From: Muribaculaceae bacterium
GTDB lineage: Bacteria; Pseudomonadota; Alphaproteobacteria; Rs-D84
NCBI GenBank assembly: GCA_023665245.1
Contig: JAMPEH010000006.1
Span: 23,442 to 87,441 of the forward strand
DNA length: 64,000 bases
Direction of reading: 5' to 3'
Part shown: piece by piece, positions 20,001 through 26,782 of the stretch
Layout: each line of letters starts with the position of its first letter
How positions within the stretch are numbered: the first letter of the stretch is position 1
The notes under the pieces: generated by a model
Told to the model about the DNA's origin: nothing
What the model saw: only the letters and a program-made list of their open reading frames with translations
Databases searched by the model: none
Made by a program: the position numbers and the translations under genes

Positions 20001-22200
20001 TAATCTTAAGAAGGGTCGGCCGGTTGTCGTAATGGGCAAGGGTGGTGCATTTGGTAACAATATGCACTACATGGTTGCCGAGCGTAACACTGGTCGTGGC
20101 GGTGTTGGTATTGTCGATCCTCTGACTGGAGCTCGCAAGTCCACAACGATGAGCGGGTTGGTCGGAAACACGAAGACCGCTATCTACTCCTACGGTAAGG
20201 GCAGTGGTTTCTGGGGTCGCGGCCCGACAAGTGCCGCTGACGAAATGTGGGATCGCAATAGCCAATCGGATGATTCTAAGTCTGAGGCAACCAAGACGAT
20301 TGGTGACACCGGATATACCACAACCCAAGCCCAGCAAGCGCTTGTCAACAAGATGGCGAGCATTAAGGGCCAGATTGCTTACAGCCTTAGAGGCGGTGAG
20401 CAGAACCCTGATATCGGAAAGGCATCGTGTGCGTCTACAGTTGGATGGGCCTATCGGAAGGTTCTCGGTGTGGACAACATGTCTGCTGGCTCTACGACGC
20501 AGTCCAAAGATAGCCGGTTCAGTACGATTTGGGTGAATAACGGGACACCGCTTGACCCGAGTATCCTGCAACCCGGCGATATCCTGTACCAGCACTGGGA
20601 TCAAACCAGAAACAACGGTAAGATGCAGCACACTGAAATGTACGCCGGTAACAACCAGGATCTGAGCCATGGTGGTGGCAGCAATGGTAAGGAATATGGT
20701 CCTACCTATAAGGATCTGACAGCCTACCGTAAGTCTCATACCATGATGGTCCGCCGGTACACGCCGTTCGTTGAAGGCACTAATGTCCAAGTCTATGACA
20801 CCTCGACTGGTGGATATACCGGAAATACGGGTGGAAGCTACAGCAGTAGCGGAGGCACGAGCGCCGGTGTAATCGGTTCGACAACTGGCCAGGGAATGCT
20901 TGACGCATTGAGCACTGTGTTCTCGGGTCTGTCCAATAAGCTCGGTAACTTGCTTACCATCCTGATGGGCGGCAAACCTGAAGATGACACCGGTGATGCT
21001 GAGAGTGTTGACGGTACCACCAGTGCGACGAGCACTACCGGTTCGACTACGTTTAACTTCGGATCCAGTGCCGGCGTAATCAACCCGACAGATTCTACTT
21101 CGGCTATCTGGAAGTTCCTCCGTCGTGAGGGTTACAGTGAACCGGGTGCAGCCGGAATTATGGGCTGCTGGCAGTCTGAGTCCAGTAACCGCGCGGATAG
21201 ACTTGAGGGTGATTACCTGAAGGCCTGGAAGAGCAAGTATAGTTCGGTGGACGATGTGATGGCCAGTAATGCTACGCTGAACGACTACGTGGTGAACTAT
21301 CTGTTCCCTGCGTATGATCGGTCCAATATCAGCATCAGTAAGTCTGGCTACAAGATGGCCGACGGCAACTATTATCCCGGAATGGGTCTGGCACAATGGA
21401 CTAAGGGTCGTGCCTATAATCTCCTCAAGTTCGCACAGGAGCGTGGGGAAGACTGGCGCAGCCTGAATACTCAGCTCGAGTTCTTTAAGCATGAGACTGA
21501 GACGTCGTATCCGAAACTGAAAGGTCAGCTTAATGCGGCTACAACGCCTGAGGAAGGCGCCCGTGCTGGCTTGGATGGGTTCGAGATGTACTCTGGGTGG
21601 AGTAGCACTACGAAGGGTCAGAAGCAGTGGAGTGAACGTGCAAAGAACGCTGCTCAGATTTATAACACCTACAAGGGAACATCGATTCGGACTGAGGAAG
21701 AGGAGAAGCAGATTGAGGCTGGTCGTGCACGCAGGACTTGGACCGCCGACGAGGATGGGAACATTGTTGTCCCTGATTCTACGGAGGAGACTGGTTCCGG
21801 CTCCGGATGGGGTACTGGTGCAGACTTGAGTGCTAACGTAACAGCACTGAATCGCAAGATTTCCTCGATCAACAAAGACATGGAAGCCACCCGTGCAGAA
21901 GCTGCAAGTGAGTCTACTGTGGCTGAGGTAACGCGTAAGCTGACCGACGCTATGACAACTGGCAGCTCCGAGACGGGCGATGAGCAACTGAAAGCGCTGA
22001 ACGGGATGATGTCTTTGATGGCCCAGATGGTTGAGCTTCTGTCTGATATCCGCGATAACACCAAGGGTAAGGGCAAACGCACAACTGAGACGGATGAGGA
22101 TTTCCCAAACGTCCCGACAGCCCGACCGGTATACCCTAACGGAGACAGTGATGTTGATGATGTAGGGGCGGTAACCATCGACCGGTTGACAAAAATATAA
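11023..22200 (+). CDS. Giant tail tape measure protein with three cell-wall hydrolase domains
   Basis: This 3725-residue protein has the tape-measure pattern: long helical stretches, Gly/Ala-rich hydrophobic segments and a huge length. Three similar hydrophobic units (about 1062-1106, 1150-1196, 1223-1275) each contain a FLPGGP or LLPGGP core. Near the end come three domains. A C39-like cysteine peptidase has Cys2927 in GCGPTAAAM, His near 3015 in NMHYMV, and DPLTG. A CHAP/NlpC-like domain has Cys3136 in ASCASTVGWAY and His near 3203 in QHTEMYAG. A phage tail lysozyme has Glu near 3386 in IMGCWQSESSN and ends near 3547. The carboxy end is coiled. An AAAGGGTGA site precedes the ATG. It should set tail length and open the wall at infection. 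Confidence 0.9.
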   Translation: MPGRTDNMTKDIRAGLHAAAAKGGKYFKGTAKLFLASGSEFVGNQLPTVGAMVETNRELLQDTAKFLRNPVDTVNRTINKAMGTDDFKALQKFAKNMVADLRSGDLYDPDRMRSSFGETIDGLLDDFGDFDMSGFDAEGEWQEPEDSGDFEKDAALAESQEKAADTRTSATIEAIGLGTDAVVNTANANAQTNIRLSLKQHSQLMAGMQNMVTQQAATLQAVNQTAVSILDVSREAHQQIMAGINGISTILQRIEQNTAPVKPERATAREELEIIGPNGELNVTNWLKQVKKNADDKYNISSMMTMATGGMSISSLLEQVGDNPWQLVSDALLQRMLPPSLKKQFEVTGKKLEGFFPALLSKMNDRGKKYGSGESTKITDFLAGLFGHEERSKRAVDTSVKEPSAQAVFTNRTATAIEQVIPMWLSKIYTALTGEDEKIFDYGAGKFTRVVDVLAKTSNDVNDLANRMGTAAGNFIDLAKSVKFEKVEDEEDFHKYLYKYLQRQAETSGFIDPFVSKEKFKETMPGGAKNEELYYNIINTALRKMDRTDLLALSSEIQSARQSRNRANPIINNRLRDNGTMIAFGDVIDSLTARSVISGSQDTAYGLYGDDLQKVLDKRKERIIAAGGPQASNIHLNDISSILKRGIITYTYIMGSAYSAEGIPDHIRKNLTIAEDVSRKEQQRQDEIAQKKTDADLREKAAARRRQEERDAKVGNINRAPDEYYVNGETDQGYIAQRMTEGRLRQRTSTDTIFDNPELERSERGTYDAGQRRLREEMARLSRDVNGRLDNGRVKGFLDKAREYGKAPFELVENGLKLVDSFLFRILYGEDASDVMLDEHKLPSILDSVRINIKAQWLEAGNWFARNIGEPLKKSLFDNDEGIIPRIADRLNEKVVEPVKERARDYKNKLIGAREVGEDGKPIGDYKGGRFSDQINRLRHRADDIKSGTSGKITSGVMGTVNRWLYGDNVEGKGVGHSLQQVGTTKTTRGYTDRTGYHEEEVETPILADVQEFTGIIGSLKRKALDLRGMLFGEDENGDDHDSWNKFTLVKDELSKAFPDMTIGAGIGLLGSFFLPGGPILGAMLGSAGGFVASSEKFKSYLFGDVAEEDRVEFNWETGKIDKKVTAKTRKGGIINQEIYDAFKKFAPNIAIGSGLGIVGSLFLPGGPFIGALAGGIGGMVSASDRMKQLLFGTYTDEDGNEQDGLLGPKTREAIKNAAGPALGGAVLGGTAWSMISSLGIIPGLSLLPGGPIFAMLGGITGAMNADAIKNFFFGTEEETTENVTDESGNVTGTRKVKKRIGGLFGRAFDFARDKMLNPFAERLNKAGEKVGEWFNASVVTPFQNAIQPMKDQMKRAGTAISDSMKNIGEKIKDSIDKVFEKNVGQPMGEFFKEKIIKPMDEAAKKIFSTLGKIIGSIISAPFKALEFIATGTIGGKSLEDLQDERAAAKKAKEAERDRKRADRTKGRLGRIWGRTGGRLGKILGKYVPGQTADTTTDSETSEATAGETPKNGFFANLKDRIFNRGQTPEEGEVSPFDTVGNAAPEAAGKTYTPNSKSNDSEMLGPDVNRNRQREANESAARDERDRREESQQSERDRLAQKAAQRNKNQSTTSSGTDTTTDSETSEATAGEDGGSAKKKGAFSRKSNNEYLKSIDKHISKIYDEIKGQLGGSGWNIAYIKTLLDKQFGKLSAEELPEEMEGSKKVKKRRGIIGKMVDRVEGLFSAVTDRVGNVIDKAVGFVVAPFKAIGKVVGFLKDAVVGAANTIWSVVKTLGAAAGELLKGAAKGLGEIMVGVGETIRAAAPSIGKALGDVLSTFTGVLSDGILATSAVVRGLVESAATIAPDIAAMAWKGMKTVGSLIGKGVGFLAKGMAEGVTGLFKKVFGGDKDKEGGKGKGKHLKIKGPVPIAISTEGDGPDRVQYPFISTAAPVMPTHAIPVYLVGAFDSAVVTAKLLGDTDSPAEPDTQNPVSPTPAGTASPAVPALGSADTVGDETVNQDGPEPGAEGGGARPTSGRVKSRLRNPISALGRTFGDLRENIKGRIRDHRMNQVWDQYMAKHTDEDDQKVKHGNPLDIFKRKYKAIDTRSEKSDNPAEEYDDAIEKARSMDEIQAIQAAHQMNTNNQLVAVGEQEEKKTSILDLLLGGLAGLFTGKGVLGGIGKAVAGSAAGKAISSFVTGKALPFLGEAAGMAATGYQLFGENGNKLWGAEQVAQGALSIGKAVAGEATDVKGPIKQAITKLIKSLMENKVVVSMFKGLKSKIGTLTAKLANKLGGEVLEQAMRSGAQTIKNGAKQIAGYLSAGTITAAFAVADFISGFGNAKKYFNVFGSDVTLGMRLTSAVVNTLGGLLTMIPVAGPFLSVAAAMMQDSIVQLVYGVLADDAAKQELAADQQKLQAATDAYNAENGTDLTTDEYAKKFNEDGSKRGILSTIAGGVKAVGGGIVGGVKKVGGAVVGGVKKVGSMALNAVTGIPDFIAKGANWIGNGFETVGTKLNEFVTNLPQMVTNGVNNLFAKVGDVLTNLPTTVGKFIGDTVGGVIKGIGGIGEFAVKLGGGIINGVIKIAGSLDQMLLSIAKGIGNILLSGVKLVFETPQILGNLAVGIGKGIINTIGSAIGGINNLISEIVKGIGNAIKDAIGGIGSAIDEAVESIPVVGDAYKGIKGVAKTVGDGLSAADSFVEDIPVVGSVYRGAKDLGGKALDVAEKVPLLGGLVKGARDLLGGSSDEEESGKGPGGIATELSPITSILTSIGDKISGAIRDAKGVADENGLNTGSIGGFITSALKDPKALMSTFLTVGKGIGGSLIDMVTDVFKGKKNGPTIFSIMGEGLGSSLIADMKNNEGQDKTITDSMTTAMTATVTGTTAATAKKQTLLQKVGSTVSSWMPWNWGKGAGCDDCGDWGTGKVTPMSQSSGKWNRGSDDMAKAGCGPTAAAMVASSYGAKSANPMEANVMSKRTGMRASDGGTNPKFFGKYASAHGYGMSEGPVDSGSISSNLKKGRPVVVMGKGGAFGNNMHYMVAERNTGRGGVGIVDPLTGARKSTTMSGLVGNTKTAIYSYGKGSGFWGRGPTSAADEMWDRNSQSDDSKSEATKTIGDTGYTTTQAQQALVNKMASIKGQIAYSLRGGEQNPDIGKASCASTVGWAYRKVLGVDNMSAGSTTQSKDSRFSTIWVNNGTPLDPSILQPGDILYQHWDQTRNNGKMQHTEMYAGNNQDLSHGGGSNGKEYGPTYKDLTAYRKSHTMMVRRYTPFVEGTNVQVYDTSTGGYTGNTGGSYSSSGGTSAGVIGSTTGQGMLDALSTVFSGLSNKLGNLLTILMGGKPEDDTGDAESVDGTTSATSTTGSTTFNFGSSAGVINPTDSTSAIWKFLRREGYSEPGAAGIMGCWQSESSNRADRLEGDYLKAWKSKYSSVDDVMASNATLNDYVVNYLFPAYDRSNISISKSGYKMADGNYYPGMGLAQWTKGRAYNLLKFAQERGEDWRSLNTQLEFFKHETETSYPKLKGQLNAATTPEEGARAGLDGFEMYSGWSSTTKGQKQWSERAKNAAQIYNTYKGTSIRTEEEEKQIEAGRARRTWTADEDGNIVVPDSTEETGSGSGWGTGADLSANVTALNRKISSINKDMEATRAEAASESTVAEVTRKLTDAMTTGSSETGDEQLKALNGMMSLMAQMVELLSDIRDNTKGKGKRTTETDEDFPNVPTARPVYPNGDSDVDDVGAVTIDRLTKI
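15500..15546 (+). repeat. 47-bp direct repeat, copy 1, inside the tape measure gene
   Basis: This is identical to 15872-15918 and encodes the linker peptide DTTTDSETSEATAGE in the same frame. It sits in a Ser/Thr/Glu-rich linker between helical segments. Confidence 0.85.
15872..15918 (+). repeat. 47-bp direct repeat, copy 2, inside the tape measure gene
   Basis: An exact second copy, 372 bases after the first and in frame. Recombination between the copies would remove 124 codons without a frameshift. Confidence 0.85.
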
Positions 22201-22220
22201 GCAGGATGTATGCGATGTCG

Positions 22221-22250
22221 AGGGGACACGGGTTACGGCCTGTGTCCCCT
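22221..22250 (+). terminator. Hairpin after the tape measure gene
   Basis: A 12-base stem AGGGGACACGGG with CCTGTGTCCCCT (one G-T pair) follows the stop by about 20 bases. The T-run is poor, so termination may be partial and the next gene may be read through. Confidence 0.55.
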
Positions 22251-22278
22251 CCTACTTCATTTGAAAGGATGTGATGAT

Positions 22279-24561
22279 ATGGCGGAGTTTGTAACTCAGT
22301 CGCTGATGTGTCAAGCTTCCCGACCGACACGCGTCTACCGCTCCGTTTACGATACAGAATCGTCCAGCCTCATTCTTATCGCAAAACGGAAATTCTATTC
22401 TCGCAAACAGTATTACGATGGTGATACCGCAATGCTGTACATTTCTGAAGCGATTGATGAGGATATCCCGACTGGCTATTGGTGCCCTGCTGCCACTGTT
22501 CGATCCTTTCCTATCGAGGAAGAAGGAACATCTGATAAGGATGATCCCCAGTCTGATGATGGGTCTGTTGCGGATCTGTTGATGATCAGCATTAAGGGTA
22601 CTGATGTCACCGTGTACCAGACATCGCGGTCGACGTCTCCTATTCCAAATGGCCTTAAAGTTGGCGACCAGGTTCTATGTGACCGAAAGATCGAGATTGA
22701 TTCTAATGGAACGATTGAAACCAGGTATCGCATCTCCCAGGTCATCGGAGAGGACCAAACTTTAGTCGGTGGATGGATTCTGATCAACCGCGCAATCGCA
22801 AAGCCGAATGCACCGAAGGTCACATTCCATAACAATTCGATTCAGACCCGAAAGGTTGCTTCGTATGCAAGAGTTCAGGACGCAGGCATTATGCCGTTGG
22901 ACGGTGATGATACAACGACTACTCCGCAGGTGAACCCAAATGAGGTTATTACCGCAGATGGAACCACCATTACTGTTCCTGGCATCGATACGAATGGCGT
23001 CGATGGTGATCCCAATGTCGTTATCAACACGGTTGACATAACGACGGAAGAAGGCCAGAAGGCGCTATACGAGGCATACGGGTACAACTACACTGGTACT
23101 GCGGACAAGTCTCTTATGAGTATCCCGATTGGTCGTATGCTGTTTGTGCACGGCATGCCTTTCCAGTGGACGTATATTACCGATCGCCGCGGGAACTCTA
23201 TGTACCCCCAAGGGCAGTCCGGTGCTGAGGCTGAGCAGTCCAAGATCACAAACGGCTCCGTTGACCTGTATGGTCGTACATTTGCCAGAGACATTGCAGC
23301 CAATATGCCGATTGCGGTGTTTGCCCCAGGTAAGCCGAAGTTTATGACCTCGGTTAAGTCTGGTCTGTTCGGATATTCCGGAGAGAATGATGCACGAAAC
23401 GCGTTCCTCCCGATGTTCTCTGATCAGAGCGATACGGTTCTCGGATCTGTTCTCTCTGCAATGAATGACATTGAAGGGGACTACCAGTACTATAGTATGG
23501 AGATTGACACCACTGGGTACTACAACTATGTGAACTCGCTGTGCCAAACTTCTGCCCGACTGATGGGCCTGTCCAAGACAACCTATCGAGGTAAATCCTG
23601 CGAGGATATTGACTGGGGTAAATACAACTCTGCTGCTGAGCAGGACTTCTCTATCTTTGAGAGCGTAATGGGTCTGTCCGCTGGTGTATCGTTCGCGTTT
23701 GATCCTCAGTCGTCCATTAGCGACACAATCACCAACCAAACTGCTGAGTCCCAGTTCCTCAGTATGTTCACTGACCTCGGTTCCAAGGCTCGTGAGCTGG
23801 AGTTTGTTTTGGGTTATACCGGCACTGGTGCAAATGAGCTAATCGACTCAGCGAACTATGTAGAGCAGGCGAAGACTGAGCTTAACAGTGGCGCTTTCGC
23901 AGGATTGAATAATGCTGTAGATCGTATCGGTGCATGGATGAAGAATACCGCTCACGGTATGAACATCCGGTTCCCTGAGCTGTGGTCGGACTCCAGCCAC
24001 TCCCCTTCCTACGATCTGGAGATGCACTTCATTGCCCCATATGCAACCGCATTCTGCAAGTGGCGGTATGTGTTGGTGCCGTTCTTCCACATCTTTGCGT
24101 TGGCGGCACCGAAGTCCGATGTGAACAATTCTCAGTACAGTTCACCGTATCTGATTCGCGCATTCTCGAAGGGGTACTTCAATATCGAAATGGGCATGAT
24201 TGAGTCCCTGACCTGGAAAAGATTTGGCGATGGTGACATGATCTCTGAAGACGGCGTGCCCACCCAGATTGATGTGTCCGTTAGTCTGAAAGACTTGTAC
24301 CATACCCTTGCCATGACAAATCTCTTTGATAACGGGGAAGGGTTTACCAATGTTGGTAACTTCATGAACAACACTGGGTTGATGGACTTGATTGGAACGT
24401 TATCAGGGGTGAATATGAACCGCATCTCAATCGGTGAGAGGATCTCGATGTTCATCTCCAGTGGCACGAACGCATTCGGCGCCCTTGGAGGAAACTTCAT
24501 GAGGTCTATTTCTGACCGTGTCCGGAATATCTCTGGCAGTCTCAACTTGTATGGAGTGTGA
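22279..24561 (+). CDS. Putative baseplate/tail structural protein (760 aa)
   Basis: The start at 22279 follows GAAAGGATGTGATG; the longer frame begins inside the terminator hairpin. A beta-rich first half is followed by a segment YDLEMHFIAPYATAFC ... SPYLIRAFSKGYFNIEMGMI ... DGVPTQIDVSVSLKDLY at about 575-690. I associate that last pattern with a conserved structural protein of contractile-tailed large phages, but I cannot name the T4 counterpart. Its place after the tape measure supports a baseplate role. Confidence 0.6.
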   Translation: MAEFVTQSLMCQASRPTRVYRSVYDTESSSLILIAKRKFYSRKQYYDGDTAMLYISEAIDEDIPTGYWCPAATVRSFPIEEEGTSDKDDPQSDDGSVADLLMISIKGTDVTVYQTSRSTSPIPNGLKVGDQVLCDRKIEIDSNGTIETRYRISQVIGEDQTLVGGWILINRAIAKPNAPKVTFHNNSIQTRKVASYARVQDAGIMPLDGDDTTTTPQVNPNEVITADGTTITVPGIDTNGVDGDPNVVINTVDITTEEGQKALYEAYGYNYTGTADKSLMSIPIGRMLFVHGMPFQWTYITDRRGNSMYPQGQSGAEAEQSKITNGSVDLYGRTFARDIAANMPIAVFAPGKPKFMTSVKSGLFGYSGENDARNAFLPMFSDQSDTVLGSVLSAMNDIEGDYQYYSMEIDTTGYYNYVNSLCQTSARLMGLSKTTYRGKSCEDIDWGKYNSAAEQDFSIFESVMGLSAGVSFAFDPQSSISDTITNQTAESQFLSMFTDLGSKARELEFVLGYTGTGANELIDSANYVEQAKTELNSGAFAGLNNAVDRIGAWMKNTAHGMNIRFPELWSDSSHSPSYDLEMHFIAPYATAFCKWRYVLVPFFHIFALAAPKSDVNNSQYSSPYLIRAFSKGYFNIEMGMIESLTWKRFGDGDMISEDGVPTQIDVSVSLKDLYHTLAMTNLFDNGEGFTNVGNFMNNTGLMDLIGTLSGVNMNRISIGERISMFISSGTNAFGALGGNFMRSISDRVRNISGSLNLYGV

Positions 24562-24565
24562 TGAT

Positions 24566-24685
24566 ATGAGACGAATCCGGTTTATCCTACGCGAAACGGG
24601 CAAAGCCATCATAGCCGCTTGGATTCCGTTAGTGCTTGGTGTGCTTGTCTGTGTGGCTGCCATTGTGCTACGCCATGTTAACTGA
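24566..24685 (+). CDS. Single-pass membrane micro-protein (39 aa)
   Basis: The ATG at 24566 lies 5 bases after the upstream stop with a GGAG site at proper spacing, and a strong terminator follows the TGA directly. The product begins MRRIRFILRETGK and then has one hydrophobic helix (AIIAAWIPLVLGVLVCVAAI) before RHVN. The positive amino end predicts an inside amino terminus. It could be a holin-like, tail-associated or superinfection-related peptide; the sequence cannot decide. Confidence 0.6.
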   Translation: MRRIRFILRETGKAIIAAWIPLVLGVLVCVAAIVLRHVN

Positions 24686-24688
24686 ATT

Positions 24689-24722
24689 AACGGAGCAGGG
24701 ATACCCCTGCTCCGTTATATTT
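24689..24722 (+). terminator. Terminator at the end of the tail operon
   Basis: A 12-bp perfect stem AACGGAGCAGGG with its complement and a 4-base loop, followed by ATATTTC. Confidence 0.8.
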
Positions 24723-24769
24723 CGATGAAATGAATAAAAACTATAATAATCGGAAGGTTGTGAAGACCA

Positions 24770-25450
24770 ATGAAGATTAAGAGTCGTGACCAGAAACTTG
24801 CCGAGTACGAGGAGAAGCATTCGGGGCGCACGGGGGATCCCGTGCAGGAGCTTCAACGTTACTTGGCAAAACAGAAGAATCCAGATAAGTGGATTGCGAA
24901 GGCCCGAGAGAAAGCACTTCTGATCATGGATCAGCGAGAATATGAATCCATTCGTATCACGGCCTATGAGTATCCAATGAAGACTGACAGGCCGCGTACT
25001 ATGAACGGACATACATGGTCGCCGAATGCGGCAGCAAATAAGTCGTATTTCGATAAGGCGATCAAAAGTGTTGTGGAGACAATAAAACTGATCAACACTC
25101 CAGGGGAGATTGAAGTTGAGGCATACTTTGAGATGCCGGCTCAGGTTCCTCCGGATGAGGTCATTCTTTTCGAGGCCAAACTCTTGAATCCTGTGGATAA
25201 GCCTGACTACGATAACGTCGGTAAATGCTACACCGACGTGTTTACTGATGTGCTGGTATCCGATGATGATATCTTCTGGAGAGGAGAGGTACGGAAGTAC
25301 TACAGCCTCCTCCCCCGTGTCGTTATCACGATTACCTACATAAAGAAACACGAGTCCAACTATATCTACAAGAAGCTCAAGAATCGTAAGAGTATCAAAG
25401 CTGGAATAGAATCTGGTCAGATCATACTAACCAAATTGGAGGGGATATAA
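24770..25450 (+). CDS. RusA-like Holliday junction resolvase
   Basis: The 226-residue product carries the RusA signature NPVDKPDYDNVGKCYTDVFT (Asp146 and Asp148), followed by LVSDDDIFW (Asp165-167), the acidic residues that bind metal in this family. RusA enzymes cut four-way DNA junctions as dimers; phages use them to resolve branched DNA before packaging. The amino 60 residues are an extra helical region not needed in E. coli RusA (120 residues). An isolated TATAAT at 24742-24747 could drive it but lacks the AACA box. Confidence 0.85.
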   Translation: MKIKSRDQKLAEYEEKHSGRTGDPVQELQRYLAKQKNPDKWIAKAREKALLIMDQREYESIRITAYEYPMKTDRPRTMNGHTWSPNAAANKSYFDKAIKSVVETIKLINTPGEIEVEAYFEMPAQVPPDEVILFEAKLLNPVDKPDYDNVGKCYTDVFTDVLVSDDDIFWRGEVRKYYSLLPRVVITITYIKKHESNYIYKKLKNRKSIKAGIESGQIILTKLEGI

Positions 25451-25521
25451 CCAGTTGCGCTTGGCTACCGTAACATGAATAATGACACATCCAGGTTCGG
25501 GGGCGACCGTGGAGGGTGTCT

Positions 25522-25535
25522 CACAACTTTATAGA
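25522..25535 (+). promoter_or_regulatory. AACA-type promoter for the 25551 gene
   Basis: The site reads CACA-ACTT-TATAGA, 16 bases before the ATG and overlapping the ribosome-site region. This is the shortest spacing of the plus-strand sites. Confidence 0.45.
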
Positions 25536-25550
25536 AGGGGATATAGCGCT

Positions 25551-25931
25551 ATGAAAGTCAACAAGAAGCTGATGTTCAGCGCGTTGGGGCGCACGCTGTT
25601 CAGCCTGTATACTCCTACTGAGATCGCCAAGACGGTAGTCGATGTGATCAATGAGGAGAAGCCCGGCGTGGTCGAGCTGAATACTTCGCGGGAGAACGGC
25701 TTTGTCCTCCGGTGCAAAAAGGACGCATCCTTGACGGATGAGTACCTGTACAAGGTTCTGGCAGACGTAACTCAGGAGCTGTGCGACGAGAAGGTCGACG
25801 AAGTGACCGACCACATGTCGGATAACTTCGATATGATCTACGACAGCGACTATGCGTCGAAGGACTACGCCAAAGAGATCTTCGAGATCTCCCACACCGG
25901 CAGGCTTCTGTACATCGAAGCTGATATCTAA
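25551..25931 (+). CDS. Unknown acidic protein (126 aa)
   Basis: The start MKVNKKLMFSALG at 25551 follows GAAGGGG; an earlier in-frame start lies upstream of the putative promoter. The rest is mixed alpha/beta and acidic, with codons biased to GC endings as in abundant proteins. It has no recognised domain. It ends at a bidirectional terminator shared with the baseplate operon. Confidence 0.6.
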   Translation: MKVNKKLMFSALGRTLFSLYTPTEIAKTVVDVINEEKPGVVELNTSRENGFVLRCKKDASLTDEYLYKVLADVTQELCDEKVDEVTDHMSDNFDMIYDSDYASKDYAKEIFEISHTGRLLYIEADI

Positions 25932-25937
25932 AAGAAT

Positions 25938-25973
25938 ACACCCAGGGGCATTGCCCCTGGGTGTTCTGTTTTT
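25938..25973. terminator. Bidirectional terminator
   Basis: A 12-bp stem ACACCCAGGGGC with its complement and a 3-base loop, then TTCTGTTTTT on the plus strand, lies between convergent genes. Confidence 0.85.
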
Positions 25974-26763
25974 ACTTCTCGTAATAGATGCTGTGCGCAA
26001 GGCGCTTGACGTCGGTCTCGGTATACTTAGTGATACCGAAGCAGCTGGCCATCTCGAACAGACTGTAGATCATGCACGCCCGGGCACGGATCTTCTCGCT
26101 GTTCTCGGACATCACAGCGCCCACAGACTGCATGTTGCCGGCCTCGTTGACACTCTTGATTGCATTGGCGGTCACGTTGTTCATGATGGCGTGCATCAGA
26201 GATGTGGGGCCACGACCATTCAGGCGATTCACCGTCTCCTCCAGCGCAGTTGCCTGGTCAGCATCCGTAGAAGCCTGAGCTTTGGCCACGTCGACGGCAT
26301 CACGGATCTCAGCGGCCTTCTCGTCCTCAGCCATCAGGGCGGCCACGGTGGCATCCCGGATCTGCTTGATCTGAACGTCATTGGGGCACTTGCAGTCGAA
26401 GAGCTGATCCAGGACAGCCTCATCCTCATCGGACAGTTCGACTTCCTGCTCGGCGGGAATCTCCATCTTCTCCTCTTTGGCGTCATCCATCTTGTCGTCG
26501 GCGATGTGCTCAGCGGTCTCGACACAGTCCTTGATGAAGCTGACGCTCTCGGACAGACGGGCCTTGGTGGTGGCGACGGTGGAGTTCGGAAGGCTCAACT
26601 CCTCGCTGAAGAACGCCTCACAGAGTCGGGCGGCCATGGCCTTGTCCTCAGGGCTGTCGGCGCCGACAGCGCGCTCATGGATACGGCAGAATGCCTCGCT
26701 GAGGGCTTTGTTGAATACTCTCCGGTGGTACTCGAGATAACTGAGATTTTTCTGCTTGATCAT
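25972..26763 (-). CDS. Unknown structural-type protein (263 aa)
   Basis: AAGGAGG stands directly against an ATG at 26772, so the ATG at 26763 (MIKQKNLSYLEYHRR) is preferred at 10-base spacing. The protein is mostly helical and acidic in the middle (residues 85-125). It contains ALSE followed by AFCR near residue 22, a possible prohead-protease type site. It is the last gene of the baseplate operon. GC-ending codons suggest abundance. No family is recognised. Confidence 0.55.
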   Translation of the reverse strand: MIKQKNLSYLEYHRRVFNKALSEAFCRIHERAVGADSPEDKAMAARLCEAFFSEELSLPNSTVATTKARLSESVSFIKDCVETAEHIADDKMDDAKEEKMEIPAEQEVELSDEDEAVLDQLFDCKCPNDVQIKQIRDATVAALMAEDEKAAEIRDAVDVAKAQASTDADQATALEETVNRLNGRGPTSLMHAIMNNVTANAIKSVNEAGNMQSVGAVMSENSEKIRARACMIYSLFEMASCFGITKYTETDVKRLAHSIYYEK

Positions 26764-26782
26764 AATAATCATGCCTCCTTAT

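Noticed and set aside
19636..21987. A 783-codon open frame on the minus strand
   Set aside because: It is antisense to the hydrolase domains of the tape measure, whose catalytic motifs are clearly coded on the plus strand.
24742..24747. TATAAT before the RusA-like gene as a member of the AACA promoter class
   Set aside because: The four bases at the AACA position are ATAA, so it does not fit. It may be a different promoter.
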